Shown here in pieces: positions 15,665-25,054 of a DNA stretch of 64,000 nt; positions within the stretch are counted from its first letter, which is position 1; each line of letters starts with the position of its first letter. Below the pieces are notes generated by a model, which was not told where the DNA came from, did no database searches, and worked only from the letters and a program-made list of their open reading frames with translations. The stretch is from Actinoallomurus bryophytorum (GTDB lineage: Bacteria; Actinomycetota; Actinomycetes; Streptosporangiales; Streptosporangiaceae), in assembly GCF_006716425.1 (NCBI RefSeq), contig NZ_VFOZ01000001.1, positions 6,262,001 through 6,326,000 of the forward strand, written 5' to 3'. Both the position numbers and the translations under genes were made by a program.

Positions 15665-16486
15665 GTGTGCCGGCCGGGCGCGGCGTTCATGAGCGGCGTA
15701 CGCCGGATCGTGCTCCTGACACTCGGCTGGGAAGAACTGCCCAAATCGGTCTCGGTGCACGGAGCGCCTCCCGGCCGGCGGCTGCGCGAACCCGTACCCG
15801 GAATCCTCCTCGAATGCGACGGAGGCTGGCTGCTGCTCGACACAGGCTTCAACACGGCGCTGATCCGGGACCCGGCACTCCGGCGCCGGTTCTATCCCGA
15901 TCCCGTGTACCGGCCGGTCCTGCCCGGTCCGGGCGAGCCGCTCGAGGAGGCGCTGGCCGGAGCCGGGATCGAACTGACCGACATCCACGCCGTCGCCGTA
16001 AGTCACCTGCACTCCGACCACGCCGGTGGCCTGAAACACTTCGCCGGCCGCGTACCCGTACACGTACAGAGGACCGAGCTCGCGTACGGACTGTCGGGCC
16101 ACCCCGAGCCGGAGGGCCATTCCATCTACCGGGTCGACTTCGACGACCCGCGGATCGACTGGCGACAGGCAGAGGGCGACGTGGAGATCGCGCCGGGGGT
16201 CACCGCGGTGCTGACCGCCGGGCATACGCCGGGACATCAGAGCTTCGTCGTCGATCTCGAAGGGGGAGGAGGGTTCGTCTTCGCGTTCGACGCCGCCGAC
16301 CTCACCGAGAACATCGAGCGCGAACTGCCGGTCGGCAGCGTCATCGGCGTCGACCACGCGAAGACGGTCGAACCCATCCGTCGCCTGAAACACATCGCGG
16401 CGGAACGCGGCTACCGCCTCGTACCAGGCCACGACCCGGACGTCTGGCCGAGCCTCACCGCGGAGCTACGCGACTACTACACTTAA
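15665..16486 (+). CDS. MBL-fold metallo-hydrolase (lactonase-like)
   Basis: A 273-residue protein with the full metallo-beta-lactamase metal motif SHLHSDHAGGL (about residues 116-126), a following AGHTPGHQSF histidine, an FAFDAADL aspartate and a C-terminal VPGHDPDVW histidine. The pattern resembles AHL-lactonase/quorum-quenching and related lactonase proteins, but the substrate cannot be fixed. Two starts are possible: GTG 15665 or ATG 15689; neither has a strong ribosome-binding site, so the first eight residues are uncertain. It lies 130 bp after the agmatinase. Confidence 0.85.
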   Translation: MCRPGAAFMSGVRRIVLLTLGWEELPKSVSVHGAPPGRRLREPVPGILLECDGGWLLLDTGFNTALIRDPALRRRFYPDPVYRPVLPGPGEPLEEALAGAGIELTDIHAVAVSHLHSDHAGGLKHFAGRVPVHVQRTELAYGLSGHPEPEGHSIYRVDFDDPRIDWRQAEGDVEIAPGVTAVLTAGHTPGHQSFVVDLEGGGGFVFAFDAADLTENIERELPVGSVIGVDHAKTVEPIRRLKHIAAERGYRLVPGHDPDVWPSLTAELRDYYT

Positions 16487-16669
16487 TCGATTGACAAAGG
16501 GGGAATTGTCGGCCCAGTCTTGAGACGTGAGCCGTGACGTACGCCTGACAGCGCGCCTGCACGTGGACCTTCGTCTACAGGCCAGCGCGCTGTGCCGGCC
16601 TGCCTCGCCCCGCCACTAAGGGCAACGCCGCAGGAAGTCTCGCGCGCCTGGCAGGAAGAGGATTCCGTC

Positions 16670-17527
<858 letters not shown>

Positions 17528-17545
<18 letters not shown>

Positions 17546-17716
17546 CCCACCGAGCTCTGACCGACCGAACCGCCGAGCCGTAACCCACCGACCTCCCGGC
17601 GAGCCGCAAACTCACCGAACCTGCGCCCAGCGAACCTGCACCGACCGAACCGTGACCCACCGAACTCCTGGCGATCGGCAACCCACCGAGCTTTGACCCA
17701 CCTAGCTGGAACGGAG
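17528..17716. repeat. Degenerate short tandem repeats (ACCCACCGAGCTCTG type)
   Basis: Immediately after the regulator's stop, imperfect units of about 15-18 bp built on ACCCACCGA(A/G)CT(C)TG and GACCGACCGAACC recur about ten times. The array starts inside the last codons of the regulator gene (TELQPTQL). The region up to 17917 shows no other gene. Confidence 0.6.
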
Positions 17717-17917
17717 GACGAACCCAGAGATAAGGCATCCCGCCGGTACGGGCTCGCCAGGCCCGCACTCACTTATCCACAGCCCCGCGACAACTATCGA
17801 CGCGCCCATCCCGCACGCCCCATCATGGCGGGCATGTCCGACGGCGGCACCCGCGTTCTTCACCGGAGCGAGCGGGTTCCGCCGTCGGGCTCCACCGTCC
17901 GTCGAAAGGGGCTTGAA

Positions 17918-18025
17918 ATGCACGGGGGCCTGCCCTTCATCGGGTTCAGCACCATCATCTACGGCGTCGTGGGGCTCGCCGTGGCCGCCGGTGGCGCGGT
18001 CACGAGGTTCCGGAGGCACAAGTGA
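17918..18025 (+). CDS. 35-residue single-pass membrane peptide coupled to a glycosyltransferase
   Basis: A short frame of 35 residues: a Gly/Pro-rich N-terminus, one hydrophobic segment (FIGFSTIIYGVVGLAVAAGG, about residues 7-26) and a basic tail RFRRHK. GAAAGGGG lies at good distance before the ATG. Its stop overlaps the next GTG (GTGA at 18022-18025), the classic translational-coupling arrangement, which supports it being real. I do not recognise a family. By position it may be an accessory or membrane anchor for the glycosyltransferase, which is inference. Confidence 0.65.
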   Translation: MHGGLPFIGFSTIIYGVVGLAVAAGGAVTRFRRHK

Positions 18026-19095
18026 CCGCCACCCTGACCGTGATCGTCCCGGCGCACAACGAGGAGCTCGGCCTGCCCGCCACACTCGAGGCTCTCCGCC
18101 GGCAGACCGTCCCGCCCGAAGAGATCATCGTCGTGGACGACGGCTCGGCCGACCGCACCGGGGAGGTCGCGGCCTCCTACGGCGCGACCGTGCTGAGACC
18201 CGACCGCAATCTGGGAAGCAAGGCCAGGGCACAAAACCACGCGTTACCGGCCTGCCAGAGCGACCTGGTGCTCGCCGTCGACGCGGACACCGTCCTCGCA
18301 CCGGACTACATCGAAAAGATCAAGCCGGCCTTCGACGATCCCGAGGTCGTCGTGGCGGCCGGCAACGTCCAGACACGCTTCACCCGCACCGCCTGGGAGC
18401 GTGGCCGCTCGATCGAATACCTCTTCGGCTTCCACTGGCACCGGCCGATCCAGAACGGCGCGAACAGCCCGGTGGTGTGCTCGGGCTGCTGTTCGGCATT
18501 CCGCCGAGAGACGCTGGTCGCCTTCGGCGGGTTCCCCGAGCGGACCATCGTCGAGGACATGGACTTCACGTGGTCGATGCAGATCGCCGGCCGCAAAGCC
18601 GTCTACGTCGGCGAAGCCGTGGCATGGGCCGCCGACCCCGAGACACTGACCTACCTGCGCAAACAAGTGTGGCGCTGGATGGCCGGCTTCTTCCAGAACG
18701 TCCGCCTCCACCTCGGCCACCTCGTCACCCGAAAACCGATGCTCGCCCTGTGGATCGTCCTCGCCCTGGTCGAGATCTTCACCGCGCCGCTGTGGTGGGC
18801 GACCCCGTTCGTCCTCACCGTGGGGATGCACAAGTCGATCAGCACGACCCTGGCGCTGTGGCTCGGCTCCGAACTCCTGTTCACCGTCCCACCACTGATC
18901 TACGCCGCACGCCGCCGAAAACTCCCGATCCTGCGCGTGTTGGCGAACATCCCCTTCGTCTACCTGACGAAGGCCGTCAACGTCTACTACGCCTGGAAAG
19001 CGCTCATAGTCGAACTGATCCTCGTCCCCCTCCGTCTCTCCAAAGGCCTGGTCACCTACGAGAAGGGCCGCGCCTGCACCCCAACCATCACCTAG
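18022..19095 (+). CDS. Membrane-bound family 2 glycosyltransferase
   Basis: A 357-residue processive-type GT2. The GT-A domain shows VIVPAHNEE (about 8-16), VVDDGSADRTGE (about 38-49), the metal-binding DADT (about 90-93), VEDMDF (catalytic D/ED motif, about 184-189) and a QxxRW-like KQVWRW (about 212-217). Three to four membrane segments follow (about 230-335). This arrangement is that of cellulose/hyaluronan/poly-GlcNAc synthase-like enzymes that extend or export a glycan from nucleotide sugars at the membrane. The product is unknown. It is translationally coupled to the small membrane peptide upstream. Confidence 0.88.
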   Translation: MTATLTVIVPAHNEELGLPATLEALRRQTVPPEEIIVVDDGSADRTGEVAASYGATVLRPDRNLGSKARAQNHALPACQSDLVLAVDADTVLAPDYIEKIKPAFDDPEVVVAAGNVQTRFTRTAWERGRSIEYLFGFHWHRPIQNGANSPVVCSGCCSAFRRETLVAFGGFPERTIVEDMDFTWSMQIAGRKAVYVGEAVAWAADPETLTYLRKQVWRWMAGFFQNVRLHLGHLVTRKPMLALWIVLALVEIFTAPLWWATPFVLTVGMHKSISTTLALWLGSELLFTVPPLIYAARRRKLPILRVLANIPFVYLTKAVNVYYAWKALIVELILVPLRLSKGLVTYEKGRACTPTIT

Positions 19096-19197
19096 CCGTG
19101 TACGTGCGCGCGGCGCCATCCAGGCGCCGCACAGGCGAGTGAGCATGCGGTTCTGCGATTCGGTGGCCGCCCCCGATGCCGTGGACACGCCGTGCTT

Positions 19198-19546
19198 GCG
19201 TCTGGCGTGGTGGTCCGGGTTTGGCGTTGGGTGGCCTTGGCTGCGTACGGCGCTTTGCGTCCCGTGTGCCTGTCGTGGCTTCCCGCTGCGTGGCCTTGGG
19301 TGCGTACGGTGCTTGCGTCTGGCGTGGTGGTCTGGGTTTCGCGTTGGGTGGCCTTGGGTGCGTACGGTGCTTGCGTCTGGCGTGGTGGTCTGGGTTTCGC
19401 GTTGGGTGGTCTTGGGTGCGTACGGTGCTTGCGTCTGGCGTGGTGGTCTGGGTTTGCCGCTGGGGGGCCTCGGGCGCGCACCGTGATTGCGTCCCGCGCG
19501 CCGGTCTTGGGTTTCCCGCCGCGTGGCATTGGGCTCGCAGCGCGCT
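19198..19546. repeat. Tandem array, 58-bp unit, 6 copies
   Basis: Six head-to-tail units start at 19198, 19257, 19315, 19373, 19431 and 19489. Each begins GCGTCTGGCGTGGTGG or a variant and ends GTGCGTACGGTGCTT or a variant; copies 3-4 differ at a single base, the outer copies are more diverged. The period is not a multiple of three and both strands give cyclic Arg/Pro/His-rich translations, so the long frames here are artefacts. It occupies most of the gap between the glycosyltransferase and the MarR gene. Confidence 0.9.
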
Positions 19547-19666
19547 CTGCTTCACACGCGACGGTCTCGGTTTTCCGGGATTTAGTGCACCAGGAGGGCG
19601 AAACCCTCTATTCGTTCGCATTTTCTTGATCGCTCGGACAAGGAGGAGCGCCGCTGTAGGACGTAC

Positions 19667-19678
19667 TTGAAAGCTCAA
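19667..19678. promoter_or_regulatory. TTGA-AAGC-TCAA dyad, candidate MarR operator
   Basis: The dyad sits 19 bp before the chosen GTG start of the MarR gene. TTGAA...TTCAA-type dyads are common binding sites of actinobacterial MarR proteins, so autoregulation is likely. TTGAAA could also act as the -35 element. Confidence 0.5.
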
Positions 19679-19696
19679 CAGAACTACACTCGTACC

Positions 19697-20149
19697 GTGA
19701 CCGAGACGCGATGGCTGAACGCCGATGAGCAGCGAACATGGCGCGCGTACCTCAACTCCCATCGCCTGTTGCTCGACGCGATCGACGCGCAGCTTCGCCG
19801 CGACTCAGGGATGCCACACGCCTACTACGAGATCCTGGTCTGCCTTTCCGACGCGGAGAACCGCACGCTGCGCATGGCCGAACTCGCCGAGGCGACGCGT
19901 GTTTCCGCCAGCCGTCTCTCCCACGCCATCGCCCGCCTCGAGGAGCGCGGCTGGGTATGCCGGCAGGAATGTCCGACCGACCGTCGTGGTCAGCTCGCCG
20001 TGCTCACCGACGAAGGGTTCGCCACGCTGGCCGCGGCGGCACCCGGTCACGTCGAGGCCGTCCGCACCGCCCTGTTCGACTCGCTCGACGCCGACCAGAT
20101 CCGCGACCTCGGGGAGATCAGCGAGATCCTCGCTCGGCATCTCGCCTGA
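19697..20149 (+). CDS. MarR-family transcriptional regulator
   Basis: A 150-residue winged-helix protein: helical dimerisation N-terminus (WRAYLNSHRLLLDAIDAQL), helix-turn-helix LRMAELAEATRVSASRLSHAIARLEERGWV, and the wing CPTDRRGQLAVLTDEG with the family's D-x-R-(x)3 pattern. GTG 19697 was preferred to an upstream TTG at 19667 because the latter lies in the operator-like dyad and the resulting start MTETRWL is typical for the family. The ligand and targets are unknown; no obvious efflux or detoxification gene adjoins it. Confidence 0.87.
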   Translation: MTETRWLNADEQRTWRAYLNSHRLLLDAIDAQLRRDSGMPHAYYEILVCLSDAENRTLRMAELAEATRVSASRLSHAIARLEERGWVCRQECPTDRRGQLAVLTDEGFATLAAAAPGHVEAVRTALFDSLDADQIRDLGEISEILARHLA

Positions 20150-20228
20150 CCACCGGTATCGGCCACGACCATTCCGTCACGACCAACCCGATCGCACGTC
20201 TGCCGCCTCGACGACGACCTGCGCCGAC

Positions 20229-20445
20229 ATGAAAGGTCGGCCAGGTCTGGGGTGGGGTTGTAGGCGTGTCGTGTTCGTGGTGTCTCAGGTTCGACTAGGC
20301 CTGGGGCGTGAAGGGGGCGCCAGGTCTGGGGCGTGAAAGGTCGGCCAGGCCTGGGGCGGGCTCTCGGCGTGTCGTGTTCGTGGCGTCTCAAGCTCGACCA
20401 GACCCAGGACATGAAAGGGCAGCCAGATCCAGGGCACGAAAGACC
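20229..20445. repeat. Degenerate tandem repeats, about 25- and 104-bp periods
   Basis: The motif (A/G)TGAAAGGTCGGCCAGG recurs in full or degenerate form at about 20229, 20308, 20333, 20411 and 20434, and a longer block including GGCGTGTCGTGTTCGTGG is repeated with a 104-bp offset (20229 and 20333). No gene is seen between the MarR stop and the GH2 stop (20150-20514). Confidence 0.7.
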
Positions 20446-20514
20446 GGCCCCCGAGGCGCGACCCCGGAAGAATCGAGTCCGTCGCGCGCCCCGGGGGCCC
20501 AGGTCACATGGAGA

Positions 20515-23316
20515 TCAGCCGCGGAGGGTCTGGTCGGTCAGGTTGCGGCCGGTCAGGGTGACCACCGGTGGGGCTCCCCGTAGGTCCGAGGCGCGGTAGC
20601 GTGCGGTCACCGTCTGGCTCTCGCCCGGCCACAGGGTCACGTAGTTGTCGCTCCAGCTGATCGGCAGCACCTGGTCGTCGCCACCGAGCACGTGACCGTC
20701 ACGCGTGCCCCGGCGTACGTCGGCTCGGGTGAAGACCGCCGGAGTGGACCCGTGGCCCGTGTTCCGCAGCGTGACCGTCGTGATCGCGTCGGCGCCGTCG
20801 CGGCGGGTCGACGCCGTTGCCTTCACGGTCGCGGCCGGCAGCTTCTGCAGCCCGGTGAGGTCCGCGTAGCCATCCGGCTGGAAGACCGCGCCGCTACCCG
20901 AGCCGAGCGTCTTCGACCAGTCCACCGCGTCCGGCTTCGTCGACAGCCAGTAGACGTTCCGGCTCACCGTGCCGCCGCCGTTCCGGGTCAGTGTGAGCTC
21001 GACGAAGTACGTGCGAGAGGTCTCCGAGGGCACCTTCGGGCTGAGTACGGTCTGCACGTCCTGCGACGCCAGGCCACTGACAGCGACGCGGCGTGAGTCC
21101 CGGACCGTGCCGTTCAGGTCGATGACCCGCGCCGACGCGGTCAGGCCGTTCTGGGTCGTACGCGCCAGGTTGGCGACCTTCACCGAGCCGTCCGCGTAGT
21201 CGTACATGATGTGCACCGGTTCGCCCGCCTTGAGCGCGCCGAAGTACACGCCCGGCTGGTCGAAATCGTAGTTGTAGAGGTTCCAGTGCAGCGACGGCCA
21301 CGCCTTGTTCAGCATCCAGTAGATGACGCCGGGGCTCGGGTTGGCCGGGTCCTTCGAGCGGCCGAGGTAGGCCTCGAACTGCGCGCGCGTGACCTCGTAG
21401 CCGCCCATCTGGGCGATCTTCTGGTACGAGGCCATGTCGGTCCAGGGCCCGTAGCGGTTCCACAGCGGCGTGTTGTACTGCCCCATCCGCGCCGTCTTCG
21501 TGTAGCTGCCGTACGACGCGGCGACGTGGAACAGGTTCGGCCCGGTCCCGGGCCCCTTCGTCGTCGACAGGTCCCAGATCTGCGCCTGGTCGGCCGGCGT
21601 CAGGAACCTGTTCAGCGAGTCCTGCGTCGGCACGGTGTTCCCCGCGCTGGTCTCGGTGTCGTACGCGAAGGCGCTGCCGGCGTTGGTGAAGGTCGGGTCG
21701 TCACCGGCCGTCTGGGGACCCTGCGCCCACCAGTACCCCGGCGGCACGTAGTTGTACGGTCCCTCCTTGGCGCCCGACGCGCCGAGCTTGGGTGATGACT
21801 TGTACTCGGCCGAGGCCACCTGCGGCGTCTGCCAGTCCGCCGCCGCGAACGCGGACAGGTAGATCTGCTCCTTCGCCGCGTCCGGTGCCTCGTCGCTGCC
21901 CTGGAAGTAGGTGAAGACGCTCGGGTGGTTGCGCAGCCACTCCGCGACGCGCGTCGCCTGGTTGGCCGCGTTCGCCTTCAGCGCGTCGGGCCACTTGGTA
22001 AGAGGGTCCTCCCAGCGATCACAGCACTGCCAGCCGGTCATCGCCAGGATGCCCGCGCGGTCCATCTGGGCGAACATGTCGTCCGGCGGCAGGTTCCCCT
22101 CGAAGCGCAGGGTGTTCAGGCCGAGGTTCTTCACGTACGCGAGCTGGTCGTGGATGTTCCGCGGCGAGTACCGCATGAACATGTCCGGCGACCAGCCGCC
22201 GCCGCGGATCACCAGCGGCACCCCGTTGACCATGAACCTCCGAGAGCCCGACGCCGCGTGCGTCTTGCCCGGCACGACCGGGCTGAGGTCGGAGGTCACC
22301 GTACGGATGCCGAAGTCCTCGGCGTACCGGTCGGACTCCTGGCCACCCGCCCGTACGCTCGCCGCGAGGTGGTACAGCGGCTGTCCGCCCAGCTGGTACG
22401 GCCACCAGATCGCCGGGTGGGTGAGGTGCAGCTGCCGGTGGTCGGCGGGGGAGAGGGTGACCGTACGCGTCGCGCCGGCCGGTACGTCCGCCGTCGCCGT
22501 GACATCGACGCGCGTGGCGCCGTGCGTGATGGTCGCGCGCAGCGAGGCCCGCTGTGCCGCAGCGGTGTCGTTGCGCAGGTCCGCCTTGACCGTGAGGTCC
22601 GACGTGCTCAGGTTCGTGGCGTTCTGCTGGTTGACGTGCACGTTCCGCAGCGAGACCGCGCCCGCCTGTGCCAGCTGCGGCGCGAACCGCAGGCCGGTGC
22701 TCTCGTCCGGCGCGTGCGGGTTCCAGTCGAGCTGACTGTCGCTGAGATAGGTCTTCGGGGCGTTCTTGGCGACGTCGAGCGCGATCGCGTTGGCGCCGTC
22801 GTGGACGTAAGGCGTGATGTCGTACTCGAACCGTGAGTACGCGCCCTGGAGCTGGGTCCGGTCGGCCACCTTCGTGCCGTTGACCCACAGGTCCGCGGTG
22901 CCGAGCACTCCGTTCATGATCAGGTACGTCCGGCCGCCGTGTTTCGGGTGGACGGTCAGCTGGTCGCGATACCACCAGTTCACGCCGAACTGGTCGGTCG
23001 GCACGCTCTTCAGCCGGTCGGAGTAGAAGACGTCGGGGTAGCGGCCGTTCTCGACCAGGCCCGCCATCAGCGTCTCGGGCTCGGAGATCGGTAGCCAGCC
23101 CGTCGCGGAGTAGTCCGGACGGGAGATCTCCGCCCCGGAAGTCCCGGCGGTGGCGGAGGACTGGATGCGCCACCCGGAGGTGAGCTGCGCCGCCCCGGGA
23201 CCGGGCGCGACGACCGCTGCGGGAGGCGGCGAGGCCGTGGCGACATCGGTCGGCGTCACGGCCGCGACGGTCATCACCGCTGCCGCCGCAACCATGATCA
23301 AAGGTGACCTGACCAT
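20515..23316 (-). CDS. Secreted GH2 exo-beta-D-glucosaminidase-like enzyme
   Basis: A 933-residue protein with a signal peptide (basic start, hydrophobic stretch IMVAAAAVMTVAAVT) followed by the GH2 order: jelly-roll sugar-binding domain, Ig-like domain, TIM barrel and two C-terminal beta domains. The acid/base region reads QGSDEAPD (Asp near residue 475) and the nucleophile region YDTETSAG (Glu near 555). The Asp-Glu pair in place of the usual Asn-Glu is typical of exo-glucosaminidases such as CsxA, which release glucosamine from chitosan ends. ATG 23316 was chosen because GGGAGG precedes it. A paralogue lies at 38.5-41.2 kb; the divergent neighbour is a cellulase. Confidence 0.82.
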   Translation of the reverse strand: MVRSPLIMVAAAAVMTVAAVTPTDVATASPPPAAVVAPGPGAAQLTSGWRIQSSATAGTSGAEISRPDYSATGWLPISEPETLMAGLVENGRYPDVFYSDRLKSVPTDQFGVNWWYRDQLTVHPKHGGRTYLIMNGVLGTADLWVNGTKVADRTQLQGAYSRFEYDITPYVHDGANAIALDVAKNAPKTYLSDSQLDWNPHAPDESTGLRFAPQLAQAGAVSLRNVHVNQQNATNLSTSDLTVKADLRNDTAAAQRASLRATITHGATRVDVTATADVPAGATRTVTLSPADHRQLHLTHPAIWWPYQLGGQPLYHLAASVRAGGQESDRYAEDFGIRTVTSDLSPVVPGKTHAASGSRRFMVNGVPLVIRGGGWSPDMFMRYSPRNIHDQLAYVKNLGLNTLRFEGNLPPDDMFAQMDRAGILAMTGWQCCDRWEDPLTKWPDALKANAANQATRVAEWLRNHPSVFTYFQGSDEAPDAAKEQIYLSAFAAADWQTPQVASAEYKSSPKLGASGAKEGPYNYVPPGYWWAQGPQTAGDDPTFTNAGSAFAYDTETSAGNTVPTQDSLNRFLTPADQAQIWDLSTTKGPGTGPNLFHVAASYGSYTKTARMGQYNTPLWNRYGPWTDMASYQKIAQMGGYEVTRAQFEAYLGRSKDPANPSPGVIYWMLNKAWPSLHWNLYNYDFDQPGVYFGALKAGEPVHIMYDYADGSVKVANLARTTQNGLTASARVIDLNGTVRDSRRVAVSGLASQDVQTVLSPKVPSETSRTYFVELTLTRNGGGTVSRNVYWLSTKPDAVDWSKTLGSGSGAVFQPDGYADLTGLQKLPAATVKATASTRRDGADAITTVTLRNTGHGSTPAVFTRADVRRGTRDGHVLGGDDQVLPISWSDNYVTLWPGESQTVTARYRASDLRGAPPVVTLTGRNLTDQTLRG

Positions 23317-23368
23317 AGACAACCGTACCTCCCGGGCTCGGACGCCCACGCTAATCGCCGTACGGTTT

Positions 23369-23391
23369 GATTGGAAGCCTCCCTAACGAAT
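23369..23391. promoter_or_regulatory. Motif TCCCTAACGAAT within an imperfect dyad (GH2 gene 1)
   Basis: The 12-mer TCCCTAACGAAT (23380-23391) sits about 64 bp upstream of the first GH2 start; the identical 12-mer occurs about 29 bp upstream of the second GH2 start (41210-41221). In both places it forms the right arm of an imperfect 19-bp dyad. ROK- or LacI-type repressors of chitosan/GlcNAc genes in actinobacteria use TTAGG...CCTAA-like sites. Confidence 0.55.
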
Positions 23392-23487
23392 GACCGGAAG
23401 AGGCCATACGAGACAGGGCCTCCCGTGAATACCGGTGAAAGCGTCTTTTCTCAAGGTCAAGGCCGAAGTTAGGGTCACAGGGGAATG

Positions 23488-23501
23488 TGGGAGCGCTCCC
23501 A
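23488..23501. promoter_or_regulatory. CebR operator TGGGAGCGCTCCCA
   Basis: This is the exact 14-bp palindrome recognised by CebR, the LacI-family repressor of cellulose/cello-oligosaccharide genes in Streptomyces and Thermobifida. It lies 24 bp before the GH5 cellulase start, where binding would block its transcription until cellobiose is present. It could also influence the divergent GH2 gene. Confidence 0.9.
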
Positions 23502-23525
23502 TCGAACGAGACCTGGAGCCGTCAG

Positions 23526-24983
23526 ATGCGATCCAGACGCATGATCTCCGTCTTCCTGGCACTCGTCCTCGGCCTCTTCGGCGGCGGACCGATCACCGGG
23601 ACCGCCCACGCCGCCGTGCGCTGCTCGGTGGACTACACCAAGAACGACTGGGGATCGGGCTTCACCGCCTCCATCACCCTGCACAACCTCGGCGACCGGC
23701 TCGAAGGGTGGACGCTGACGTACGCCTACACCGGGAACCAGACGCTCACCCAGGGCTGGAGCGGCACCTGGAGCCAGTCGGGCAGGACCGTCACGGTCAC
23801 CGGCGCGGGCTGGAACGGCACGCTCGCCACGGGTGCCACCGCGCAGATCGGCGCGAACTTCGCCTACAGCGGGACCAACACGGACCCGGCGTCGTTCACC
23901 GTCAACGGCGTCTCCTGCGACGGTGACGGCAGCGGCGGCGGCGGGACCGGCGGCGATGGCGGGCACGGCGACGGCCCGCCCGCGCTGCACGTGTCCGGAA
24001 ACCACCTGGTCGACGCCGACGGGGCCACCGTGCGGCTGCGCGGCGCGAACCGCTCCGGCGGGGAGTTCATGTGCGTGCAGGGATACGGCGTCTGGGACGG
24101 CCCGGTCGACGACGCCTCGATCGAGGCCATGGCCGCCTGGAAGATCACCGCGGTGCGGATCCCGCTCAACGAGGAGTGCTGGCTCGGCCTGAGCAACATC
24201 GACCCGCGCTACGGCGGCGCCGCGTACCAGAGCGAGGTCAAGGGGTACGTCTCCCGGCTGGAGGCCCACGGCATCACCCCGATCGTCGAGATGCACTGGA
24301 ACCACGGCGCCTACACCGGCCCGTCCTCCGGCTGCGCGGACGTCCACGCGACCTGCCAGAAGCCGATGCCGGACGCGGAGTACGCGCCGTCCTTCTGGAC
24401 CGGGGTCGCCACTGCCTTCAAGGGCGATGACGCGGTGGTGCTGGACCTGTTCAACGAGCCGTACCCCGAGCGCGCCACCGGCAGCGAGACCTCCGGCTGG
24501 ACCTGCTGGCGCGACGGCGGGACGTGCGCCGGGATCGCGTACCAGGTGGCGGGGTTCCAGTCCCTCGTCGACGCGGTACGCGCGACCGGCGCGGACAACG
24601 TCATCCTCGTCGGCGGCCTGGCCTACTCCAACGACCTGACGCAGTGGCTCGAGTACGCGCCGGCCGACCCGGAGCACAACCTCGCGGCGTTCGCGCACCT
24701 CTACAACTTCAACACCTGCTCCAGCACGTCCTGCTTCGACGCCCAGCTCGCGCCGGTCGCCCGGCAGGTCCCGCTCACGCTGAGCGAGATCGGCGAGAAC
24801 GACTGCGGGCACGGGTTCATCGACACCGTCATGAACTGGGCGGACGCGCACGGCGTCGGCTACCTCGGCTGGACCTGGAACACCTGGGACTGCTCCTCCG
24901 GCCCGTCACTGATCAGCGACTACGACGGCACGGCCACACCGTTCGGCGCCGGGCTGCGCGACCATCTGAGCGCCGGCTCCTGA
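23526..24983 (+). CDS. Secreted CBM2-GH5 cellulase (endoglucanase)
   Basis: A 485-residue protein: signal peptide (about 1-29, cleavage near AHA), CBM2 cellulose-binding module (about 30-131; Cys33/Cys131 pair and Trp residues in WSGTWSQ and GWNGTL), a Gly/Asp-rich linker (132-150) and a GH5 catalytic domain. The acid/base Glu311 is in LDLFNEPYPE, the nucleophile Glu421 in LSEIGEND, and HWNH and the C-terminal GWTWNTWDC are family-typical. It would cleave beta-1,4-glucan outside the cell. ATG 23526 gives a clean signal peptide and lies just after a perfect CebR box, which supports cellulose-inducible control. Confidence 0.93.
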   Translation: MRSRRMISVFLALVLGLFGGGPITGTAHAAVRCSVDYTKNDWGSGFTASITLHNLGDRLEGWTLTYAYTGNQTLTQGWSGTWSQSGRTVTVTGAGWNGTLATGATAQIGANFAYSGTNTDPASFTVNGVSCDGDGSGGGGTGGDGGHGDGPPALHVSGNHLVDADGATVRLRGANRSGGEFMCVQGYGVWDGPVDDASIEAMAAWKITAVRIPLNEECWLGLSNIDPRYGGAAYQSEVKGYVSRLEAHGITPIVEMHWNHGAYTGPSSGCADVHATCQKPMPDAEYAPSFWTGVATAFKGDDAVVLDLFNEPYPERATGSETSGWTCWRDGGTCAGIAYQVAGFQSLVDAVRATGADNVILVGGLAYSNDLTQWLEYAPADPEHNLAAFAHLYNFNTCSSTSCFDAQLAPVARQVPLTLSEIGENDCGHGFIDTVMNWADAHGVGYLGWTWNTWDCSSGPSLISDYDGTATPFGAGLRDHLSAGS

Positions 24984-24993
24984 GACGGGTTTC

Positions 24994-25035
24994 GGGCACC
25001 GCGTACGCGGCAAGGAGATCCACGACGCGGTGCCC
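24994..25035. terminator. Long hairpin between cellulase and MBL genes
   Basis: The arms GGGCACCGCGT (24994-25004) and ACGCGGTGCCC (25025-25035) are exact complements around a 20-base loop. It may end the cellulase transcript; its right arm stops 9 bp before the AGGAGG of the next gene. Confidence 0.5.
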
Positions 25036-25054
25036 CCCGGTCCAGGAGGTCTCG

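Noticed and set aside
19088-19762. Minus-strand frame with a repeated His/Pro/Arg peptide
   Set aside because: It is the translation of the 58-bp array, whose period is not a multiple of three; the MarR gene overlaps on the other strand.
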